DNA from: Rhodospirillales bacterium
GTDB taxonomy: Bacteria; Pseudomonadota; Alphaproteobacteria; Rhodospirillales; UBA2165
NCBI GenBank assembly: GCA_016777585.1
Contig: JADHRD010000010.1
Coordinates: forward strand, 1 to 39,710
Length of the DNA: 39,710 bases
Direction of reading: 5' to 3'
The position numbers were made by a program, and so were the translations under genes. Positions 9,432 to 20,118 of the stretch are shown in pieces. Under the pieces are notes generated by a model that saw only the letters and a list, made by a program, of their open reading frames with translations, made no database searches and was not told the DNA's origin. Position 1 is the first letter of the stretch. Each line of letters starts with the position of its first letter.

Positions 9432-9931
9432 TAGATTCATATGCTAAGAACTTGCCCTATCGCCCTTGTGCCGGCATTACGTTATTTAATCGAGAGGGAA
9501 AAGTGTTCGTTGGTAGGCGAATTGATGGACACAAGGATATATGGCAACTTCCTCAGGGGGGTATTGAACAAAATGAAGAACCAAAAGAAGCAGCTATCCG
9601 AGAACTAAAAGAAGAAATTGGAACCTCAAATATTACAATAATTGGCGAAATAACTGAATGGCTTTATTACGATATACCAAAAAACTTAATCGATAAAATA
9701 TGGGATGGAAAATACCGAGGCCAAAAACAGAAATGGTTTGCAGGCAGATTCCTAGGTGATGATGCGGAAATAAACCCAATTAAAGTAGAAAATCCGGAAT
9801 TTGACATTTGGAAATGGGTCAGTCTTTGCGATATTACCAAGAATATAGTTCCATTTAAGCAAGATGTGTATAAAAAAATAATATTCGAGTTCAGTACGTT
9901 TGCAAAAAAAGTAAGCGGAAGTCGAAATTAA
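9428..9931 (+). CDS. rppH: RNA pyrophosphohydrolase (Nudix)
   Basis: YRPCAGITLFN, WQLPQGGIEQNEEPKEAAIRELKEEIG Nudix box; ATGA overlap with the upstream gene. Confidence 0.95.
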   Translation: MIDSYAKNLPYRPCAGITLFNREGKVFVGRRIDGHKDIWQLPQGGIEQNEEPKEAAIRELKEEIGTSNITIIGEITEWLYYDIPKNLIDKIWDGKYRGQKQKWFAGRFLGDDAEINPIKVENPEFDIWKWVSLCDITKNIVPFKQDVYKKIIFEFSTFAKKVSGSRN

Positions 9932-10239
9932 GATTGTAAATGGCCAAAAAAAATCCACACGTAAAATAATCAGAACTCATTCTGCAAAATTCTATAATTA
10001 GGGCTGTAGGAAGCCGAAATAAAGGTCTTTAATTTTTAAATATAATACAGCGAATTTTGAATAAACGACTGTAACAGTTTGACAAAAATTTCTTTTCTAA
10101 TTATCTCTTTAAGCTGTTTAATTAATGGAAAATTGGTTCTTAGCTTACAATTAGAAAAAATTAAAAAAATAGTTAAAAGTAGCTCTTTAGCGGAGACTAA
10201 AGTTAAACTTAGTGCCAAAATGAAACTGGGAGTACATTA

Positions 10240-12120
10240 ATGATGGATGGATCGGCACCTCTAACGGTAGAGAATTCAATTCGCGAAGAAGTTGACGACG
10301 TTGTAGTCCGTTTCGCGGGGGACTCTGGCGACGGCATACAGATTACCGGAGGTCAATTTACTCTAACTACAGCATTAGCCGGAAATGATCTATCAACTTT
10401 TCCTGATTTTCCGGCAGAGATAAGGGCGCCTCAAGGCACAACCTTTGGAGTTTCCGCCTTCCAAATCCATTTTGGTTCGAGAGAAATACGAACAGCGGGT
10501 GATGCGCCGGATGTGTTGGTTGCTCTTAACCCAGCAGCATTGCAAGTGAACGTATCTGATTTAAATAAGGGTGGATTAATTATTGTCGACGAAGGAGCTT
10601 TTACTGATAGAAATTTAAAGAAAGCTGGTTATACCACCAACCCACTTGAAGACAACGCTTTGGATGGATTTAGATTAATCGCTGTAGATATAACAAAAAA
10701 TACTTTGGAAGCAGTAAAGGAATTTGGGCTATCCCAAAAAGAGGCTGTTCGTTGCAAAAATATGTATTCTTTGGGACTGGTTTACTGGCTATATGGACGC
10801 GACCGAGAACCTACCATTAGCTGGCTTAATGCTAAATTTGGAAAACGTCTCGAAATCGCAAATTCAAACATCGCAGCCGTAAACGCGGGGCATGCTTTGG
10901 GCGAAACTATAGAAGCTTCCGGTGAGACTACATCATACACAATAGCCCCAGCAGAGATAAAGCCTGGTTTATACAGAACTATTACTGGAATTGAAGCTAT
11001 ATCATACGGACTAGTTGCGGGTGCAAATAAAGCACACCTTAAAATGACTTTTGCTGGTTATCCAATAACGCCAGCGTCGGCAATATTGCATACATTATCA
11101 AAACTTAAACAATTTGATATTATTACATTTCAGGCCGAAGATGAAATTGCTGCCGTGTGTGCGGCACTGGGTGGCTCTTATGCGGGAACAATTGGTGTAA
11201 CAGCCAGCTCTGGTCCCGGCATTGCTCTTAAAACGGAAGCGATAGGCCTAGCTATATCAGTAGAATTACCACTGGTGATTATCAATGTTCAACGAGCAGG
11301 ACCATCTACAGGAATGCCAACGAAAACAGAGCAATCGGATCTGAATCAAGCAGTCTTTGGTCGTAACGCTGATAGTCCACTTGTTGTCATTTCAGCAAGC
11401 ACACCATCGGATAATTTTGAAGTAGCGATAGAGTCAATTAGATTAGCGACAAAATACATGACACCGGTAATGTTATTGACCGATGGTTACCTTGCCAATG
11501 CCTCAGAGCCATGGAAAATTCCTAATGTTGACGAAATTGCCGAATTTCCAGTCAAATTCTTGAATAACTCTGATAATTTTAGTCCTACCACGCGAGATCC
11601 AAAAACATTAGCACGTAACTGGCCTATCCCAGGAACGCCCAACCTTGAACATCGAATTGGCGGAATCGAAAAATCATATGATACAGGAAATATTTCTTAT
11701 GATTCAAGCAATCACCAGAAAATGACAGATGTTCGAAAAAATAAGATTGATGGAATTGCCAATGATATTCCACTGCAAGAAATTACTCGCGGCGACAAAA
11801 AGGGAGACATTGCCGTGGTTGGCTGGGGATCAACATTTGGTCCCATTACAAGAGCCGTTCAAAAAGTTAGAAGTAATGGGCATAATGTATCCCACATCCA
11901 CATTAGACATATATGGCCACTCCCAAGAAATCTTGAGACTGTATTAAATGAATTTAAGGTGATAATAGTAGTCGAAATGAATACTGGCCAACTAATTACA
12001 TTACTTCGTAGCCAATTTCTAATTGATGCAAAAGGGTTGAACAAAGTTTCTGGACAACCTTTTAAAGTCTCAGAAATTGAAGCGGATATACTCAAAGCAG
12101 TTAAGGGACTAATTCCATGA
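10240..12120 (+). CDS. korA: 2-oxoacid:acceptor (2-oxoglutarate:ferredoxin-type) oxidoreductase, fused gamma/alpha subunit
   Basis: N-terminal VVRFAGDSGDGIQITGGQFT gamma domain fused to alpha domain (AGYPITPASAILH...QAEDEIAAVCAALGGSYAG...TASSGPG). Confidence 0.93.
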   Translation: MMDGSAPLTVENSIREEVDDVVVRFAGDSGDGIQITGGQFTLTTALAGNDLSTFPDFPAEIRAPQGTTFGVSAFQIHFGSREIRTAGDAPDVLVALNPAALQVNVSDLNKGGLIIVDEGAFTDRNLKKAGYTTNPLEDNALDGFRLIAVDITKNTLEAVKEFGLSQKEAVRCKNMYSLGLVYWLYGRDREPTISWLNAKFGKRLEIANSNIAAVNAGHALGETIEASGETTSYTIAPAEIKPGLYRTITGIEAISYGLVAGANKAHLKMTFAGYPITPASAILHTLSKLKQFDIITFQAEDEIAAVCAALGGSYAGTIGVTASSGPGIALKTEAIGLAISVELPLVIINVQRAGPSTGMPTKTEQSDLNQAVFGRNADSPLVVISASTPSDNFEVAIESIRLATKYMTPVMLLTDGYLANASEPWKIPNVDEIAEFPVKFLNNSDNFSPTTRDPKTLARNWPIPGTPNLEHRIGGIEKSYDTGNISYDSSNHQKMTDVRKNKIDGIANDIPLQEITRGDKKGDIAVVGWGSTFGPITRAVQKVRSNGHNVSHIHIRHIWPLPRNLETVLNEFKVIIVVEMNTGQLITLLRSQFLIDAKGLNKVSGQPFKVSEIEADILKAVKGLIP

Positions 12121-13142
12121 ACATAGCTACACCTCCTGAAAAACTCTCTGTTAAAGATTACGCCTCAGATCAAGAAGTACGATGGTGTCCAGGATGCGGA
12201 GATTATGCAATCGTTCGAGCAATGCAAAAAACAATGGCTGACATTCAGGCCCCACCTGAAAAAACAGTATTTATATCAGGAATAGGTTGTGCAGCTCGAT
12301 TCCCTTATTATATGGCAACGTTTGGATTTCATACCATTCACGGTCGTGCTGCATCTGTTGCGACAGGGACTAAATTAGCCAACCCGGACCTTGATATCTG
12401 GGTCATCTCAGGTGACGGTGACTCTCTATCAATCGGTGGCAATCATTTAATGCATGTTCTTAGGCGGAATGTGAATTTACAATATATACTTTTTAATAAT
12501 GAAATTTATGGCTTAACAAAGGGCCAATACTCTCCCACATCAAAGGTTGGGACCAAATCACCATCGACGCCTTTGGGATCGTTAGATAAGCCGGTATCGG
12601 CTGCTCTATACGCGTTAGGGTGTGGTGCAAGATTTGTTGCGCGAGGTATTGATGCCCAAGCAAAGCATCTCCCTGAGGTTTTTAAACGTGCTCATGAACA
12701 TAAGGGTGCTTCTTTTGTCGAAGTTTTCCAAAATTGCATTGTCTACAATGATGGTGTTTATGATCATTTTACAGCAAAGAACGTAGCAGCTGATAAACAA
12801 ATTCAGGTTCAACATGGGCTACCGCTGATCTTTGGCTCAGATGCGAACAAAGGGCTTCGTCTCAAACCTGGTAAAATCGAGTTAGACGTTGTTACTATTA
12901 ATGAAGATGGTGTTACAGAAGCCGACATTCTAGTTCACGATGAAACTAACAAAGTTCTGGCTACACTTTTAGCCCAGATGGAAGCTCCAAATTTTCCAGT
13001 TGCCATAGGTGTCTTATTTTGTGATCCAGCGGAGACCTATGAAACCGCTGTAAATGATCAATTAGAGTCTCAAAAGCGTCAAAATCAAAACCCTTCTGTT
13101 AATGAACTAATAAGAAGTGGCGCCACTTGGACCGTTGACTAA
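12117..13142 (+). CDS. korB: 2-oxoacid:ferredoxin oxidoreductase subunit beta (TPP-binding)
   Basis: VRWCPGCGDYAIVRAMQ, GIGCAARFPYYM, HTIHGRAASVATGTKLANPDLDIWVISGDGD (TPP motif), NNEIYGLTKGQYSPT; ATGA overlap with korA. Confidence 0.95.
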   Translation: MNIATPPEKLSVKDYASDQEVRWCPGCGDYAIVRAMQKTMADIQAPPEKTVFISGIGCAARFPYYMATFGFHTIHGRAASVATGTKLANPDLDIWVISGDGDSLSIGGNHLMHVLRRNVNLQYILFNNEIYGLTKGQYSPTSKVGTKSPSTPLGSLDKPVSAALYALGCGARFVARGIDAQAKHLPEVFKRAHEHKGASFVEVFQNCIVYNDGVYDHFTAKNVAADKQIQVQHGLPLIFGSDANKGLRLKPGKIELDVVTINEDGVTEADILVHDETNKVLATLLAQMEAPNFPVAIGVLFCDPAETYETAVNDQLESQKRQNQNPSVNELIRSGATWTVD

Positions 13143-13171
13143 TCTATACGTAATTTTGACAGGGATATAGA

Positions 13172-14008
13172 TTGTCTCATAAAAAGACAAAATTACAGAA
13201 TATAAAGAATGCAAAAATAATTCTACAGCTAGCCTTACTGTTATTATATGTATTTATAAGCGATGGTAATACAAGAGCAGTTGGCCAAAGTTATAAAGAT
13301 TGCAAAACTTGTCCAGAAATGGTTGTTGTTCCGAGTGGTTCTTATACATCATATTCCCGAAAAAATATTAGTAGCACTTCACTTCAACAAAAAATTATTT
13401 TCCAAAATTCTTTCTCTCTTAGCAAATTTGAAATTACCTTTAATGAATGGGATGAGTGCGTTAAAAATCGACAGTGCTCACAAATACCAGATGATCATAA
13501 ATGGGGCAGAGGAATGCGTCCGGTAATAAATGTTAAATATTCTGATATAATCCAATACTTGGGTTGGCTATCAAAATTAACTGGTTATACGTATCGCCTG
13601 CCATCTGAGTCAGAATGGGAATATGCAGCAATGGCTGATAATAGAAACATATACTCCCAGGAAACCAGATTCAAAAAAGGACTTGGAAATTGCCGGGATT
13701 GCGAGACAAAATGGAGTGGAATTAAATCAGCACCTGTTGGCCAATTCCCTCCCAACTCCTTCGGACTCCATGATATGCTAGGTAATGTATTTGAATATGT
13801 TCAAGATTGTTGGACCAAAAACCGTACCCCCCCTCCCGCTAATGGATTACCACTCGTTTGGGAAAACTGTCCAAGCAAAGTAATTAAAGGTGGTGCTTGG
13901 TACTATTTATCTAAGGCCGCTCACCCGAGATTCAGGGCACGTAATAATATTAATTTTGCGAGTTATATCTTAGGCTTCAGAGCCCTTGGGGAGATGAAAC
14001 AAAAGTAA
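13172..14008 (+). CDS. SUMF1/EgtB/PvdO-family (formylglycine-generating-enzyme-like) secreted protein; probable TTG start
   Basis: N-terminal hydrophobic signal, MVVVPSGSY, FEITFNEWDECV, RLPSESEWEYAA, FGLHDMLGNVFEYVQDCW, KGGAWY, LGFRALGE. Confidence 0.88.
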   Translation: MSHKKTKLQNIKNAKIILQLALLLLYVFISDGNTRAVGQSYKDCKTCPEMVVVPSGSYTSYSRKNISSTSLQQKIIFQNSFSLSKFEITFNEWDECVKNRQCSQIPDDHKWGRGMRPVINVKYSDIIQYLGWLSKLTGYTYRLPSESEWEYAAMADNRNIYSQETRFKKGLGNCRDCETKWSGIKSAPVGQFPPNSFGLHDMLGNVFEYVQDCWTKNRTPPPANGLPLVWENCPSKVIKGGAWYYLSKAAHPRFRARNNINFASYILGFRALGEMKQK

Positions 14009-14028
14009 ATAAGTTGACTGAAATACCC

Positions 14029-14052
14029 GGCTAATTAATAGTATTAGCCTTT
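14029..14052 (+). terminator. Putative hairpin between convergent genes
   Basis: GGCTAAT-TAATAGT-ATTAGCC perfect 7-bp stem followed by TTT only; short U tract so weak as an intrinsic terminator. Confidence 0.35.
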
Positions 14053-14174
14053 GTGCAATGATATTGGATTACCTTCACCAACGCTTTTAGGAGTATAGTT
14101 GAGATCACAGTTAGTAATTAAAATTACTAAATCAGCGTAATAAAATAACAATACCAAAGACATGATTTAGTTGT

Positions 14175-14801
14175 CTAATGTCTCGTAAGAAGGAATATTG
14201 CTTGCTCACCTCTTAGATTAGCAAATCTAAGCCCCTTCCCACCTATTTTTCGTTCAAACCCGCGGCGATTTAAGGCAATGCCACTTTCAATATTAATATT
14301 GAGTTTAACACAAAGAGCAACAAAATCCTTTATGGTACAAAAATGTATATTGGGCGTATCATACCAATTATATGATAAAATATCTGTCTGGGGCATCCTA
14401 CCATGCACCATGAGCGCTAGACGTACCCGCCAGTGACCAAAATTTGGGAACGATACAATAGCATATTTTCCAATGCGAACTAAATTATCAAGCACCTTGT
14501 GTGGCTGTCTGGTTGCCTGTAATGTTTGACTAAGAACAACGTAATCAAATGCTTGATCCGGATAATTATCGAGATCTTGATCAGCATCACCTTGGATTAC
14601 CGATAAACCTGCTGCAACACAAGAATTTACTCCGGTTGAACTTAACTCTATCCCTCGCCCATCAACCTCTTTATTTTTATCCAAATAATCTAAAAGTTCG
14701 CCCTCACCGCAACCAACATCTAAAACTCGGCTATTATTAGTTACGATACCTGCGATTAGACGGAGATCCCTTCTTATGATGCCTGTTATTTTTGTAATCA
14801 T
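14175..14801 (-). CDS. metW: Methionine biosynthesis protein MetW
   Basis: [48 protein letters not shown]; overlaps the metX stop. Confidence 0.95.
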   Translation of the reverse strand: MITKITGIIRRDLRLIAGIVTNNSRVLDVGCGEGELLDYLDKNKEVDGRGIELSSTGVNSCVAAGLSVIQGDADQDLDNYPDQAFDYVVLSQTLQATRQPHKVLDNLVRIGKYAIVSFPNFGHWRVRLALMVHGRMPQTDILSYNWYDTPNIHFCTIKDFVALCVKLNINIESGIALNRRGFERKIGGKGLRFANLRGEQAIFLLTRH

Positions 14802-15964
14802 TGTGATCCATTCAATCCATACTTCTGAGCCGCACCGTCAATAAAACCAGACAATACTTTCCAAAATTCAGGCTCTTTTAAAAGAAAAGCATCATGACCT
14901 TTATCGGAATCAATTTCAGCAAAACTAACATTAGCAGCCACTGCATTTAACGCTTTGACAATAGCCCGACTCTCAGATGTTTGATAGAGCCAATCACTAG
15001 AAAAAGAGATAACGCAGAAACGAGTATTTGTTCCTCGAAAAGCTTCAGCTAATGTGCCGTTACCATGCCTTTCAGCGAGATCAAAATAGTCCATTGCGCG
15101 TGTAATATAAAGATATGAATTTGCGTCAAATCGGTCCACGAACGTACTTCCTTGATATCGAAGATAGCTCTCAACCTGAAAATCAGCATCAAAGCCAAAA
15201 GTAATAGTATCCCTATCCTGCAATCTTCGCCCAAATTTACTTTGAAGCGCAGGTTCTGACAGATAAGTGATATGAGCTATCATCCGGGCTATCCCAAGAC
15301 CCCTCTTAGGATAGCAATCATGGTTAAAATAATTCCCACCACACCAATCTTTATCGGCCATTATTGCCTGACGTCCAACTTCGTGAAATGCAATATTTTG
15401 GGCTGAATGATGTGATGCGGTAGCAATTGGAATCGCTGCAAATACTCTATCAGGGTACGCAACAGCCCATTCTAAAACCTGCATTCCACCCATTGAGCCT
15501 CCAATAGCACAAAATAATTTATCCACTCCTAAATAATCTAATAATAAAGCCTGAGCACGAACCATGTCCGATATCGTTATTACCGGAAAATCAAGCCCCC
15601 AGGGTTGGCCAGTATCACAATTAATTTCTTTTGGTCCGATTGTTCCCATGCAACCACCGATAATGTTGGGGCAGATAACAAAAAAACGCTCCGTATCGAT
15701 TAATTTATTTGGGCCAATTACAAGATTCCACCATCCAGGCCTGCCAGAAAATGGATTTATTCCCGATACAAATTGATCTCCGCTGAGGGCATGGCAAACC
15801 AAAATAGCATTAGTTTTTTTCTTATTTAATTTACCATAAGTTTTATAGGCTACGCCAAAATTTTTTAGTTCAAATCCACAATCAAGGCGCATTGGTGTTA
15901 CATCCCCAAGAGTTACTCGAGAAATTTCTTCTTTACTATTATCAGATCCTATATTCTGTTCCAC
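14798..15964 (-). CDS. metX: Homoserine O-acetyltransferase; probable GTG start
   Basis: [62 protein letters not shown] nucleophile elbow, C-terminal GHDAFLL. Confidence 0.95.
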   Translation of the reverse strand: MEQNIGSDNSKEEISRVTLGDVTPMRLDCGFELKNFGVAYKTYGKLNKKKTNAILVCHALSGDQFVSGINPFSGRPGWWNLVIGPNKLIDTERFFVICPNIIGGCMGTIGPKEINCDTGQPWGLDFPVITISDMVRAQALLLDYLGVDKLFCAIGGSMGGMQVLEWAVAYPDRVFAAIPIATASHHSAQNIAFHEVGRQAIMADKDWCGGNYFNHDCYPKRGLGIARMIAHITYLSEPALQSKFGRRLQDRDTITFGFDADFQVESYLRYQGSTFVDRFDANSYLYITRAMDYFDLAERHGNGTLAEAFRGTNTRFCVISFSSDWLYQTSESRAIVKALNAVAANVSFAEIDSDKGHDAFLLKEPEFWKVLSGFIDGAAQKYGLNGSQ

Positions 15965-16192
15965 TTTATACGAAATCCTAAATTATATTAATCTAATAGA
16001 ATTTGATTCTATGTTTTGCTTTCTCTCTACTTTATTTCTTATATTATAAAGACGAGGCGGGCGTATTATTTCATTCATTACCCATTTTTTTATCTTAATC
16101 TTTGATTTTAGTTTATGGTAATACTATTACTGTACCAACGAAGAAATGAATAACATTTAATTTTAACAATACAAAAAAAAAATATTAAAACA

Positions 16193-17062
16193 ATGTCAGA
16201 CAGTAATTTAAAACTATTAAGAGATCGCATTGATAAAATTGATCAAAAACTTCAGCAACTTTTGAATGAAAGGGCTGAAATCTCAATTCAAGTAAAAGCA
16301 GTTAAAACTAACAAAAAATCAAAGCTAAAGCCTGGCAGAGAAGCCCAGATATTAAGAAGTATTTTAGGTCGACAAAGTGGAGATTTTCCTAAAACAAGTT
16401 TAATTAAACTATGGAGAGAGATACTTTCGGCATCTGTTAGGCTTCAGGGAAAATTCGACTTAGCCATACATGCACTGGACAATAGGAATATTGAAGCCAA
16501 TGACATCGTAGACGTTATACGGACACACTTTGGCACAAACACCTCAATTGTTTGCCTTCCGTCAATCGCTGAAGTTATACGCTCCATTCAAGTAGAAAAA
16601 TGCGAAATTGGCGTGCTGGCCATGCCAACAAATGATCAGAACTTCTGGTGGATTGATTTAATCGAGTATTTAAAAACATTAGAACACTCGCGAGAAAAAA
16701 TACAAATTATAGCAAAACTACCAATCATCTTTAATCCAGATAATTCGACTGAATATTTAATTATTGCAAAATGTGAGCCTGATCCATCTGGAAATGACAA
16801 TACATTTTTAACAGTTGAAGCGCCTAAGAAATTAACATCGCGCTTTATCCAAGACTGTTTAAATTCAAATAGTTTAAAATTAGAAATCATTGCAGATTAT
16901 AATGGTAAAAAGAAACCCGATTATTTTTTATATCTACTGCATGCAAATGGCTTTATAAGAGAAACTGATATGGAATTTAAAAATTTAGAACTATACTCCT
17001 TAGAAAACTCCTTAGACATAAAAATCTTGGGTAATTATGCTGAGCCAATTGAGTTGAACTAA
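16193..17062 (+). CDS. Chorismate mutase with diverged C-terminal domain
   Basis: N-terminal LLRDRIDKIDQKLQQLLNERAEISIQVKAVK chorismate mutase helix; followed by hisC and prephenate dehydrogenase. Confidence 0.88.
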   Translation: MSDSNLKLLRDRIDKIDQKLQQLLNERAEISIQVKAVKTNKKSKLKPGREAQILRSILGRQSGDFPKTSLIKLWREILSASVRLQGKFDLAIHALDNRNIEANDIVDVIRTHFGTNTSIVCLPSIAEVIRSIQVEKCEIGVLAMPTNDQNFWWIDLIEYLKTLEHSREKIQIIAKLPIIFNPDNSTEYLIIAKCEPDPSGNDNTFLTVEAPKKLTSRFIQDCLNSNSLKLEIIADYNGKKKPDYFLYLLHANGFIRETDMEFKNLELYSLENSLDIKILGNYAEPIELN

Positions 17063-17083
17063 AGGATTTTACTTAAATCTAAC

Positions 17084-18196
17084 TTGGAAAATAAAGAGAT
17101 GAGTTACCCTAAACCTATTACTGGCTTAAAAAATATAGCTCCTTATGTGGGCGGAGAATCAGAACTAAAAGGTTTTGATAATATAGTTAAGTTAGCTTCT
17201 AATGAAGGTGCCTTTGGCCCTAGTCCTAAAACATTGGAAGCTGTCAAATTAACAGCTCAGAATTTTCATCGTTATCCTGATGGAGATTGCACTGAACTAC
17301 GTAATATTTTAGGTAAAAAAAATAATATTAATTCCAAAAATATCATATGTGGCGCTGGATCTGATGAACTCATAAATTTACTTTGCCGATGCTACGCTGG
17401 ACCTGGAGATGAAATCTTATATTCTAAACATGGGTTTGCAATGTATCCTATTTATGGGAAAACAGTTGGTGCCAGTATAATAGCGGCGCCAGAAAATAAT
17501 CGCACCGTTAGCGTGGATAATTTATTAGGACTAATAACACAAAAAACAAAAATAATTTTTATTGCTAATCCAAATAATCCCACGGGAACGTATATTTCAA
17601 AACGAGAAGTCGAACGCCTAATCAATAATATTCCAAAAAATGTTCTCCTAGTTATTGACTCGGCCTATTCGGAATTTGTTGATAGGCCTGACTATACCGA
17701 TGGATCAGAGTTCATAGGCGCCAATAATAATGTTGTTATGCTGAGAACATTTTCAAAAATATACGGTATGGGTGGCTTACGCTTAGGTTGGAGCTATGCC
17801 CCAGATAGTGTTTTAGATATTTTAAATCGGGTACGAAGCCCATTCAATGTTTCCTATCCAGCCATCATTTCAGGCATTGCAGCGTTGCGTGATGACGAGT
17901 TTATTGAAATGTCACAAGAGCATAACCGAAAATGGTTAAAGTGGACCTCCGATGAAATAAAAGGTCTTGGGCTAACATCAGCAGATAGTGTTTGTAATTT
18001 CCTCGTAGTTGATTTTCCAAATAATAACGATCTTAAAAAGACTGCAGAAAACGCTGATATTTTTTTAAAATCTAAAGGTATAATTGTCCGACGTATGGGT
18101 GGTTATGGCCTACCCGACTCTTTGAGGATAACGATAGGTCTTGAAAAAGAAATGAAATATTTAATCGAATCCCTTAAAATATTTATGAGTAAATGA
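17084..18196 (+). CDS. hisC: Histidinol-phosphate aminotransferase (possible role in aromatic amino acid synthesis); start TTG 17084 or ATG 17099
   Basis: KLASNEGAFGPSPK, FHRYPDGDCTELR, IIFIANPNNPTGTY, MLRTFSKIYGMGGLRLGW PLP-lysine motif. Confidence 0.93.
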   Translation: MENKEMSYPKPITGLKNIAPYVGGESELKGFDNIVKLASNEGAFGPSPKTLEAVKLTAQNFHRYPDGDCTELRNILGKKNNINSKNIICGAGSDELINLLCRCYAGPGDEILYSKHGFAMYPIYGKTVGASIIAAPENNRTVSVDNLLGLITQKTKIIFIANPNNPTGTYISKREVERLINNIPKNVLLVIDSAYSEFVDRPDYTDGSEFIGANNNVVMLRTFSKIYGMGGLRLGWSYAPDSVLDILNRVRSPFNVSYPAIISGIAALRDDEFIEMSQEHNRKWLKWTSDEIKGLGLTSADSVCNFLVVDFPNNNDLKKTAENADIFLKSKGIIVRRMGGYGLPDSLRITIGLEKEMKYLIESLKIFMSK

Positions 18197-18197
18197 A

Positions 18198-19106
18198 ATG
18201 CTAAAACCGGAATCAGAGCCGCTATTTAAGAAAGTTGCATTAATCGGAGTAGGATTGATTGGATCATCAATTGCTCATGGTATCAAGGGCCTAAATTTAG
18301 CTGAAAGGGTCTCGGTTACAGCCCAAAGTCAAAGAACGCTTGATACAGTAATTAATCTCGGTCTTGCAGATGAAGCTACACTCGACCAGCAAAAAGCTGT
18401 ATCGGATTGCGACCTAGTAATTATTTGTGCACCGATGGGTTCCTATGTTAGGATTATCGAAAATATAGGCTCTAAACTAAACTTAGGAGCAATTATTAGT
18501 GACGTGGGTTCAGTTAAACAATCTGTAATAAATGATATCAGCCCGCACATTTCCGAAGATATACATTTAATCCCAGCACATCCGGTCGCAGGCACAGAAC
18601 ATTCTGGTCCAAATGCTGGATTTGCAGAACTTTTTAAAGATCGTTGGTGTATTATTACGCCTCCGCCTAATACTGAACAACTAGCACTTGATAAAGTCTC
18701 GCAATTTTGGTCAGCTTTAGGCGCTAATATTGAAATTATGAGCCCTGCACGCCATGATATGATAATGGCTATGACTTCTCATCTGCCTCACTTAATTGCT
18801 TATACAATTGTTGGTACTGCATCAGACCTTGAAAAATCGCTAACAAATGAAGTCATTAAATTCTCTGCAGGTGGTTTTAGAGACTTTACGCGTATAGCGG
18901 CATCAGATCCAACGATGTGGCGTGATATTTTTTTGAATAACCGAGAAGCCGTTCTGGAGATGCTTCAGCGATTTAGTGAAGATATTACTGCATTACAGAG
19001 GTCAATTCGTTGGGGCGAGGGTGATAAATTATTTGATTTATTCTCCCGCACACGCGAGGTTCGAAGAGCGGTAATCGATGCAAAACAAGAAAAAATGTAT
19101 GATTGA
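18198..19106 (+). CDS. tyrA: Prephenate/arogenate dehydrogenase family protein
   Basis: VALIGVGLIGSSIAHGIK Rossmann motif, DVGSVKQSV, PAHPVAGTEHSGP, TSHLPHLIAY, FRDFTRIAASDPTMWRDI. Confidence 0.93.
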   Translation: MLKPESEPLFKKVALIGVGLIGSSIAHGIKGLNLAERVSVTAQSQRTLDTVINLGLADEATLDQQKAVSDCDLVIICAPMGSYVRIIENIGSKLNLGAIISDVGSVKQSVINDISPHISEDIHLIPAHPVAGTEHSGPNAGFAELFKDRWCIITPPPNTEQLALDKVSQFWSALGANIEIMSPARHDMIMAMTSHLPHLIAYTIVGTASDLEKSLTNEVIKFSAGGFRDFTRIAASDPTMWRDIFLNNREAVLEMLQRFSEDITALQRSIRWGEGDKLFDLFSRTREVRRAVIDAKQEKMYD

Positions 19107-19143
19107 GATTAGAGTGATAGAAAATTATTAGAGTTTTTGGGTT

Positions 19144-20118
19144 TCACCAATTGATTTGAGGCAGTCCAATGACGGATGTACGATCAATAAACAGTTGACG
19201 ATCCTGAACCGTCATTGAAAAGCTGTTTTGTATTGTCCCATTAGGAGAAGTCTTTGACATTAGTTTAAGAAGAAATGCTAATTTGTTAGTAGTATCAATG
19301 GGTATGTGAGAATTATCAGATAAATTCTTTAGTATAAAAGGAAGCCCCTCAACTTCAGTGACAAATGCAGCAAGAATTTGGAGATTTTTATCCAGAGAGA
19401 CCGTACCATTCAACATACTTTTAAATACCGTATCTATTATTTCAAACTCTTCAACTTCAATAATACCCCCATCCTTCCGCCAGTATTCAAGGTTTGCTGC
19501 GTTAACTGGGATATTTAAATTACCAAATATTTTTATTTTTACGAATATTAATTCGATCAGTTTACTCACTGGTAAATTGAATATTTCAGAAATAGTAGAT
19601 CCCTCGGAACGTATAACTAGTTTATAACCGCTTTTAATCTCGTCGTTAACATTAGATAAACGCTTTTTATTTGGTTTAAAAAGACTTAGCATTAGATTCT
19701 TCGCACTAAATAATGTAACTAAGTTTTTGGTTTGGAATTTAAGTTGGGCGATATCAAAGTCTAATTGAAAAGCATTGAGTTTACGATCAAATATGAGACT
19801 AATATTAAATTTTTCTGTAAACCCCCGAAAACTAAACTGTTTACTATTATGGTAAAAGTCAAATTTATATTTCTTTCCAAATTTTATAATATAGCTACTA
19901 TAATTTAATGGAGAAATTTGGATCGAAATTAAGTCATTTCTTAATTTTAGATATTTTTTATTATCATTTATCCCTCGGGTAGCTCCAAATATTAACGTGG
20001 GATTGGTTAAATTTGTAAAAAACGAAAATGGAAATCCTGTAATATTTATGTGTTCAAATGAAAGGGAAACAGCAGAATCCCCAACACCATTTGAAAATTT
20101 ACGAAACTTTTCTTCCAA
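19144..20118 (-). CDS. DUF2125 domain-containing protein (N-terminus disturbed; true 5' end probably near 20243)
   Basis: Downstream of tyrA; VGDSAVSLSFEHINITGFPFSFFTNLTNP matches the DUF2125 pattern. The reading frame continues upstream of the listed TTG into a hydrophobic segment (KNIFKLSIIFLIIVAIIYSIYWFICAIL). Confidence 0.75.
   Translation of the reverse strand: MEEKFRKFSNGVGDSAVSLSFEHINITGFPFSFFTNLTNPTLIFGATRGINDNKKYLKLRNDLISIQISPLNYSSYIIKFGKKYKFDFYHNSKQFSFRGFTEKFNISLIFDRKLNAFQLDFDIAQLKFQTKNLVTLFSAKNLMLSLFKPNKKRLSNVNDEIKSGYKLVIRSEGSTISEIFNLPVSKLIELIFVKIKIFGNLNIPVNAANLEYWRKDGGIIEVEEFEIIDTVFKSMLNGTVSLDKNLQILAAFVTEVEGLPFILKNLSDNSHIPIDTTNKLAFLLKLMSKTSPNGTIQNSFSMTVQDRQLFIDRTSVIGLPQINW

Noticed and set aside
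10036-10218. 60-aa minus-strand ORF upstream of korA
   Set aside because: AT-rich intergenic DNA, Leu/Ile-rich composition, no ribosome-binding or family evidence.
13172-14008. True formylglycine-generating enzyme (sulfatase activator)
   Set aside because: The expected catalytic Cys motif is missing and there is no sulfatase nearby.
15965-16192. Possible SAM riboswitch (SAM-II or SAM-V) upstream of metX
   Set aside because: I expected one here from alphaproteobacterial biology, but did not recognise the SAM-II core or a convincing pseudoknot by eye. A covariance-model search would be decisive.
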